Source of the DNA: Nageia nagi
Lineage: Eukaryota; Pinophyta
Direction: 5' to 3'
DNA length: 64,000 nucleotides
Assembly (NCBI GenBank): GCA_050084985.1
Contig: JBITNC010000002.1
Location: 25,606,001 to 25,670,000, forward strand
Both the position numbers and the translations under genes were made by a program. Numbering within the stretch: position 1 is the stretch's first letter; each line of letters begins with the position of its first letter. The notes under the pieces are model-generated. The model had not been told where the DNA came from. It made no database searches and saw only the letters and a list, made by a program, of their open reading frames with translations. Shown in pieces: positions 58,670-64,000 of this stretch.

Positions 58670-59500
58670 TTAAATAACTATATTAACATTGAACTAACAT
58701 TAACATAGCATTAACACTAACATCATATTAACTATATTAACATAACATTAACATCTAGTTATCTAAATTAGAATGGCATTAACATCGAATGAACACTAAC
58801 ATCACATTAAGTATATTAACACACCATTAACATAACATTAACATCTCATTATATATATTAGCATGACATTAATATCATATTAACATTAACATAATATTAA
58901 CATTGCATTAACTATATTAACATGGCATTAACATTGCATTAACACTAATATCACATTAACTCTATTAATGTAACATTAACATCACATTATCCATATTATC
59001 ATGGCATCAATATAACATTAATAATAAAATAACATTAAAATAATATGAACATAATATTAACATTGAATTGCATCAAATATTAACATATAGCATTACCATA
59101 TCTTGCCAATGAGTCACATAATGGTATATTGGAAGTGGGCATTACAACTCTGCCTCCATCGTCAATAATCTAACCCTTATCTAATCGATGCATGCTTCAA
59201 GCTTGATAACATTAAAATTAAAATTAATGCATAGCATTAACTTTACCATAACAATAACATTGATATAGCATTAACATATCATTACCATTACCATTAACAT
59301 TGACATTAACAAACCAACATTGACATATAACATTCACATTGATGTAACATTAACTGTCACATAACATTAACATTGACATGATATTAACATATATAAAATC
59401 CATAATATAAAATCCTAATCCAAAAACCACTTGAGTCCTAACCCTAACATTATCATTGTGTGTATTAACATAAGTACATTAACATTAACAAAACATTAAT
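58670..59500 (+). repeat. CATTAACAT minisatellite
   Basis: Dense irregular repeats of ACATTAACAT, CATATTAAC and CACATTAACTATATTAACAT. Unit length is variable, near 11-13 and about 24 bp. It is interrupted by the 115-bp repeat copy at 59095-59212. Confidence 0.85.
59095..59212 (+). repeat. Dispersed 115-bp direct repeat, copy 2
   Basis: ACCATATCTTGCCAATGAGT ... CTGCCTCCATCG ... CTAACCCTTATCTAATCGAT, embedded in the minisatellite. Partner of 58171-58290. Confidence 0.8.
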
Positions 59501-60048
59501 GATATCATAATGTTAAAATTGCATTTTATTAATTTAAAAGTATTTATAATTTAATTTTTTACAAATAAATCTAAAATTATTTATTATTGTAAAATATATT
59601 TAATTTTTTAAATAATATTATAATTATTTACGTATTTTGTAAAAATATTTAATATTTTTAAAAGTAAATATTTATGAATTTAATATAATATTTTAAGTAT
59701 TTTTTTATCTAAATGATTTTAAATTATTTAATATTTTAAGAATTTTAAAATTATTTAATATTTTTTAAGGATTTAGGATGAATGTAATATTTTTATTTTT
59801 GGTTGATGTTTTTTGCATTTTTTTATTTTTTATTTTATTTTTAAGCATGACACATTGCTTGATGCATTGATGCATCAAGCAATGCATCATGCAATCGTAA
59901 AAAACAAAAGGGGAATTCCCAACATGCCCCACTAATCATTCATTCAATCGAATATCACAAGAGGGATAGGGAAGAGAGCATTTTCCACAAGAGAGGGGGA
60001 CATAAGGGTCAAATTTGGACAAAATCTAACTATTTTCTATCATATTTG
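59501..60048. other. AT-rich DNA with a strong hairpin
   Basis: Mostly TTTAAATATTTA-like sequence, no gene. The hairpin is at 59845-59892. Confidence 0.5.
59845..59892. repeat. Perfect inner 13-bp hairpin with a 6-bp outer arm
   Basis: ATTGCTTGATGCA (59854-59866) pairs exactly with TGCATCAAGCAAT (59871-59883) across four bases. GCATGA (59845-59850) and TCATGC (59887-59892) extend it. Confidence 0.85.
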
Positions 60049-60900
60049 TTAACACATAAAAATGAATTTATGTTTTTAAATCAATAAATTAATGAAATAT
60101 GCTTGGCCTAAATATATGTCTTGAATGAATTAAAGTGATAATATCAATGTTTGTCTTGAATATGAATTTTGTAATGATTATCTTGAATATTGCATGGATT
60201 ATCTTGAATATTGCATGAATTATCTTGTTTATTGGTGTGTTTATCTTGAATATTGTGATTTAGCCTTATTTATGTAGATGCATGATGACCCATGGGTTGT
60301 ATTATCTATTATCTATATAAATAAGGGATCTAATAGTAAGTCCACATAACAAGGATACACACGATCCCGCGTATGGTCTTGTAAGTGGCAACCCCTTAAG
60401 GTATCTCTTGGTACCGCCTACAAGGCTATGGTTTGTGTGCTTCCTTTTGCGAGCTATCCTGACATCCGTGATCTATTCTGATATCACACTGCTATCTGAG
60501 ACATCCGTATTGAAGTTCTAGACTTGATTGAGAAGTTAAGAATCATCAAACGAAGGCCGCTGGTGCTCCTTTATGAACCAAAGAACACCGTCGATGCTCT
60601 TATATCACTGAAATAGATCACCTATGGTCCTCTTTTTGCATCTTCATAGGTCACTACATTGTTGGAAAGGCAGCTCATTATCAGTATATCGCCAATATCT
60701 TCATCTTTCGTTGTCAGGTACATTTAGTGAGGTAAGTACACAAATTACAGTCTTGGTTGGTACAATTACATTTCTAAATTGGTTATTTTGTTTATTGTTA
60801 TTTAGAATAAATTGCTATCTATAGCTCAAATACAAATAATATTGAGTTTGTAGATATTTGCCTATTTATTCATTTGCACGCTCAATTTTATTTGTAAACA
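60049..60900 (+). repeat. Probable 5' LTR of a Tat-like element
   Basis: Ends TTTGTAAACA at 60900, directly before the primer-binding site. A start at TGTTAACAC (60049) gives matching short inverted ends, about 850 bp. The start is not proven because the partner LTR is outside the window. It retains several CG dinucleotides near 60365-60520, unlike the older elements here. Confidence 0.55.
60314..60323 (+). promoter_or_regulatory. Candidate LTR TATA box
   Basis: TATATAAATA inside the LTR, about 590 bp before its end, followed by AGGGATC. Position fits the start of the genomic RNA. Confidence 0.5.
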
Positions 60901-60902
60901 TT

Positions 60903-60921
60903 TGGTGAACCCGACGTGAAG
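60903..60921 (+). other. Primer-binding site, tRNA not identified
   Basis: TGGTGAACCCGACGTGAAG starts two bases after the LTR end. The initial TGG is the complement of tRNA CCA. Confidence 0.6.
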
Positions 60922-61040
60922 TGCACATCATTGTACTAAAACCCTAAAGGTTTTAGTTAAGACTAATATCTATTTTGTGAGTGTTTTAGTCATTGATCAG
61001 CTCAAGTTATTCTTGCGTAGTCTTTCAAAAAGAGATTTGG

Positions 61041-62210
61041 ATGAATTACTGGGGGAAATCAGACATGATGATCCAGAGGGATCCAAAGGAATGCAAAATA
61101 GTGCTGAGGGTGATAATAGTAATTTTTCAGGCTACTATAGAAGGTATGCAAAGGCAGATAGACAGATTGGCAAGGGGATCAGCTCTGCCTAATGATTCTT
61201 TCGAATTTGGTAGTCCCTTATGTGATGAGATTCGTAGGCACATGCCACCATCCGACTACAAAGAGCCAAAATTTTGTAAGTTCAATGGTGAAGGAGATCC
61301 GAGAAGACATATACAAGGATTCAAGGATGAGTGCAAACTCAAAATTGGTACAAATCAAAGATTACAAGCTAAATTCTTTCCCCAGAGCTTGGAGGGAGAG
61401 GCTCGAGAATGGTTTTATGCTTTACCTGAAGGGTCCATCACATCATTTGAGGAATTCAGTAGTTTGTTCCTGGAGCAATATAAGCATAACATCAAGAAGG
61501 AGATTATGTTATCAGATTTATGCGCTATCAAGCAAGGTAGTGATGAGCAACTAGACAAATTTGTTGTCAAGTTTAAGAAGACATGGCAACAAGTGAAGAT
61601 CAGATTAACAGAAAAGGAGGTAAATAATATTTTTAAAGAAGCTATTATATTACCCTTGCAATCACATGTTATTGATTATACACATCTTACATTTTTGGAT
61701 ATGACGTCTAAATTGTTAGAGAAAGAAAAAGTCCTTATGAAGCTAGGGCTTGTGAAGTATGGCAGTAGTGATAAGACAAAAGCAAAGGATAAGAGATCGC
61801 AATCACCAAAGAAGGAGAAAACTATCCATGTGGCTAAGAAGACAAGTGAGATGAAGGAGAAGAAATTTGTGAGATTTCCCATACCTCCAAGACATATCCT
61901 AAAAGACCTTGTGGCAAAAGGGTTATTACAACCCTTACCTAAGCATGAAGAAGATCCTACAATAGAAAAACCTGCTTGGTTTAAGGAAGATAGGTATTGT
62001 GAGTATCATCAGACTAAGGGCCATGCTACTAATGGATGTGGAAACCTCAGGGATAGAATACAAAAGCTCATAGAAGATGGATTCTATGTGTGTCCGGTAA
62101 AGGTCAAAGATATAGGAGAAGAGCAACATGTCAATATGATTTTTCTTGAAGATGCTTGCGAGGCTAGCACTGGTGGGAGCTCCAAGCCCTTTGGAGGTAT
62201 CATTTGGTAG
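61041..62210 (+). CDS. Gag polyprotein of a Tat/Athila-like Ty3/gypsy element
   Basis: 389 codons from the first ATG at 61041; the frame is open without ATG from before 60993. The capsid domain spans roughly residues 70-190 (KFCKFNGEGDPRRHIQGFKD, FFPQSLEGEAREWFYALPEG, FEEFSSLFLEQY, LSDLCAIKQGSDEQLDKFV). A Lys/Ser-rich linker follows, then YCEYHQTKGHATNGC near residues 320-335, a CHHC-type knuckle of Tat/Athila gag. Gag forms the particle that packages element RNA. The stop is at 62208-62210; no protease frame follows within the next 300 bases. This is the only long intact frame in the window and suggests a recent copy. Confidence 0.88.
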   Translation: MNYWGKSDMMIQRDPKECKIVLRVIIVIFQATIEGMQRQIDRLARGSALPNDSFEFGSPLCDEIRRHMPPSDYKEPKFCKFNGEGDPRRHIQGFKDECKLKIGTNQRLQAKFFPQSLEGEAREWFYALPEGSITSFEEFSSLFLEQYKHNIKKEIMLSDLCAIKQGSDEQLDKFVVKFKKTWQQVKIRLTEKEVNNIFKEAIILPLQSHVIDYTHLTFLDMTSKLLEKEKVLMKLGLVKYGSSDKTKAKDKRSQSPKKEKTIHVAKKTSEMKEKKFVRFPIPPRHILKDLVAKGLLQPLPKHEEDPTIEKPAWFKEDRYCEYHQTKGHATNGCGNLRDRIQKLIEDGFYVCPVKVKDIGEEQHVNMIFLEDACEASTGGSSKPFGGIIW

Positions 62211-62598
62211 ATCAATATAAAAAAAAAATAGAGAGAAAGAAAGAAGCTAGCAGTCAGTTCAGGTCACTAACGAACATCATGGTCAAGAGATTGGGGGCTT
62301 CATGATGTCATAACAGGAGCGCTGGTGTTGTATTTTGTGTTAATAGGACCATCGGTAGTCCTCTTTTAGTGGAAAATAAGAGAAAGACAAAAGATTCCAA
62401 TTCCTCCCATAGCGTGAGAACTTAGAATTTTAGGTCGTGTCATTGGCATTCATTTGCAGGAATCACGGAACATCAATTTCATTCATCACAAGTACATGCA
62501 CAAGAGCAAATTAGGTACCAAAATTTGTGTTTCATATATATATCATGATCAAAATGTTTTTGTTTACAATACAACTGGATGAGATCACATAGAATGAC
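62211..62598. other. Spacer between gag and the antisense gene
   Basis: Starts with A-runs and GAGAGAAAGAAAGAAG (62219-62246), a purine-rich tract. No protease or reverse transcriptase recognised in the plus direction. On the minus strand it would be the 3' untranslated region of the gene at 62599-64000. Confidence 0.5.
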
Positions 62599-62893
62599 CT
62601 AGAATCTCCTACTAGAGCCCCCTCCCCCTACACTAGAGCTAGTAGCCTTGCTAGATGTGCCACCCCTGCACTGTGCCTTGTACTTCTCTATGTGTGCCTT
62701 CTCCTCACTGATCTATCTCTCGACCTGGTGAAGCTACTCATAGAGGGCCTTGATCTCCTTATTGGCTACCTGTAGGTCCTGATAGATCCTAGTATAATCT
62801 CCTCCTCCAAACCATAGATGACCTTGTAGCTCTCTAATCTCCTCATCCTTCTGATGATTTGACCATGTAGCCTAGCCATCTCGACCTCAGGAT
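62599..62893 (-). pseudogene. Plant mobile domain gene relic, last exon
   Basis: Minus strand from 62893: DPEVEMARLHGQIIRRM, then after a frameshift KDEEIRELQGHLWF, YTRIYQDLQVANKEIKALYE, LHQVER, ISEEKAHIEKYKAQCRGG and a Ser/Gly tail, ending at a TAG (62599-62601). The pattern is a coiled coil with a flexible tail. Two internal TAG codons fall where Gln or Trp would fit. The split codon G|AT joins cleanly to the exon at 62983. Confidence 0.6.
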
Positions 62894-62982
62894 CTGTGAC
62901 ATATCATAAACATATCATGTTAATCCTTGGCATATCATAAAAAGTAGAAAATCAAAGCAAAGCAAAGGAGAAAATAGGTTAC
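62894..62982 (-). other. Predicted intron (89 bp)
   Basis: Minus strand begins GTAACC after GATGATGATG and ends TGTCACAG before ATCCTGAGG. GT-AG borders and restored frame support it. Confidence 0.6.
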
Positions 62983-64000
62983 CATCATCATCCTCATCGT
63001 AGTCTTCCTCCTCCCAATATGTATCCATCTCATACTCAGGTTCATACTCATCCTAGTCTAGATCGGTCTCCTCATTGTCGTCATGACCTGTATCTAGAGA
63101 TGTGTCACGAGCATATGTCAAGCTACTCTCTCCTCCCCACCCTCTCACCATGAAGGGAGCATCCCATCTGGTCTGTATGTCTCCTGTGTCTTCATCCTCC
63201 CATGTATCATCACCTGAGTCGACATCATGAATACCTATGTGGTGAGGACGACGTGTCCTCCACCAGTCTAGATAGTCCTCTATGTGATCAGGTCCATCTA
63301 TGTCATCATCGACCCCATAGTCAAAGTCCTCACTAGGGACTCCCAATATGAGTCCCAGTCAGGTACTAGCTCATAGTCCTCTGGGAGGTGCCTGCTACGG
63401 TAGTAGCGCACCACTATCCTGCAGTCATCTAGTATACCCTGCTAGAGGCTGAGTACCCGCTTTGGCCTGTATAGCTCCACTAGTGCCCTACATGCCTGTA
63501 CATATGTAGGGTGTCTCATCCATGTCATCTCCTATATGTCCTCCTCCCACTTTGGTACACCTCCCTGATAGGGATGCCAGTATATCTACACCTCATGCAG
63601 TAGGTCAAACTATACCCACCATCCCTCTAGGTCCATGCTAGGAAAATCTGGTCCCTCTATCATCACCCACCGTTGCCAGGTGGGTACATCATCTGGCTGG
63701 TCTAGGGGCAACATCGTTGGTCTAGAAATGATGATGTGATCATATGCCCACACCTGTAGTATCATAGAATGAGCTACTTGTCTCCCCCCTCTCTCCACCT
63801 CTGTAAAGTTGTGGAGGTCATGATAGAGTTGTGCCAGTATCATGGGGCACCATGCATACCGTTTCCTATGTGTCACCATGTCCTATATGATAGGAACCAT
63901 GCCTACAGGGAAGGTCTCACTACTCTTTTCTGGGTAGACAATAGCATCCAGAAGGCAGGCAATGAGGAGCCTCATCCGTAGGTCACCCCATGCTGGAGGA
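62983..64000 (-). pseudogene. Plant mobile domain (PMD/MAIN-like) gene relic, partial
   Basis: Runs off the window edge. Minus strand: EKSSETFPVGMVPI near 63920, HRKRYAWCPMILAQLYHDLH, MILQVWAYDHIIISRPTMLP near 63740-63760, VPTWQRWVMIEG, then VPKWEEDI, MRHPTYVQACRALVELYRPK near 63480-63530 and RIVVRYYRSRHLPEDYELVP. These fit the plant mobile domain (family: YSWGSA-LA-LYR-L, LQLWAWE---I-RP, VELYRP-RVLRQFG). An acidic linker with EDYLDWWRTRRPHH follows after a frameshift. Six stops interrupt this exon and all are TAG. PMD proteins act in nuclear silencing (MAIN/MAIL1), and PMD genes are also carried by transposons. Here it lies antisense behind a retrotransposon gag. Confidence 0.72.

Noticed and set aside
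60993-61040. A TTG-initiated start for the gag frame at 60993
   Set aside because: Plant translation normally starts at ATG; the first in-frame ATG is 61041 and the capsid domain begins well after it.

Overview
The window looks like intergenic DNA from a large, repeat-rich plant nuclear genome. The support is plant-type transposon proteins (TNP2 of CACTA elements, Ty3/gypsy and Ty1/copia polyproteins), PPR-protein fragments, a plant mobile domain, a TTTAGGG-type telomere-like array and a very AT-rich, CpG-poor base composition. A gymnosperm is my best guess because almost everything is old, nested and decayed, but this is inference. No intact host gene is visible; the only long open frame is a retrotransposon gag at 61041-62210.

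Layout. 1-1617: an unrecognised partial ORF and a minus-strand copia-type LTR with its primer-binding site. 3290-10080: the 3' end of a LINE-like element, split by a complete but dead Ty3/gypsy chromovirus (3896-9830, exact 5-bp TSD). 12177-12909: a solo LTR. 13050-13760: a second copy of the same LINE tail. 14006-18042: minus-strand PPR-derived repeats, interrupted by a 1.1-kb terminal-inverted-repeat element with a TA duplication (15861-16988). 18043-26850: a plus-strand CACTA transposase relic, split inside its TNP2 reading frame by a minus-strand copia element (19005-24351). 26850-31039: non-coding DNA, a microsatellite and tandem repeats. 31040-41290: plus-strand PPR-derived repeats, split by a gag-only LTR element (34847-40178). 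41300-42350: a decayed gag fragment. 42827-48726: an LTR element without recognisable pol. 48880-55270: a minus-strand CACTA relic that also holds a SET-domain-like reading frame upstream of TNP2. 55290-57905: a 2.6-kb degenerate heptamer telomere-like array. 58170-59500: ATTAAC-rich repeats. 60049-64000: the 5' part of a younger Tat-like LTR element with an open gag, followed on the opposite strand by a spliced plant-mobile-domain gene relic that runs off the window edge.

The relative order of events can be read from the nesting: LINE before gypsy, CACTA-1 before copia, PPR repeats before both the TA-flanked element and the gag-only element. The items most worth a second look are the SET-like frame inside CACTA-2, the antisense plant-mobile-domain gene behind gag (whose visible in-frame stops are all TAG), the TA-flanked element, and the higher-order structure of the telomere-like array. 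All coordinates come from reading by eye; element ends without a stated terminal signature are approximate.
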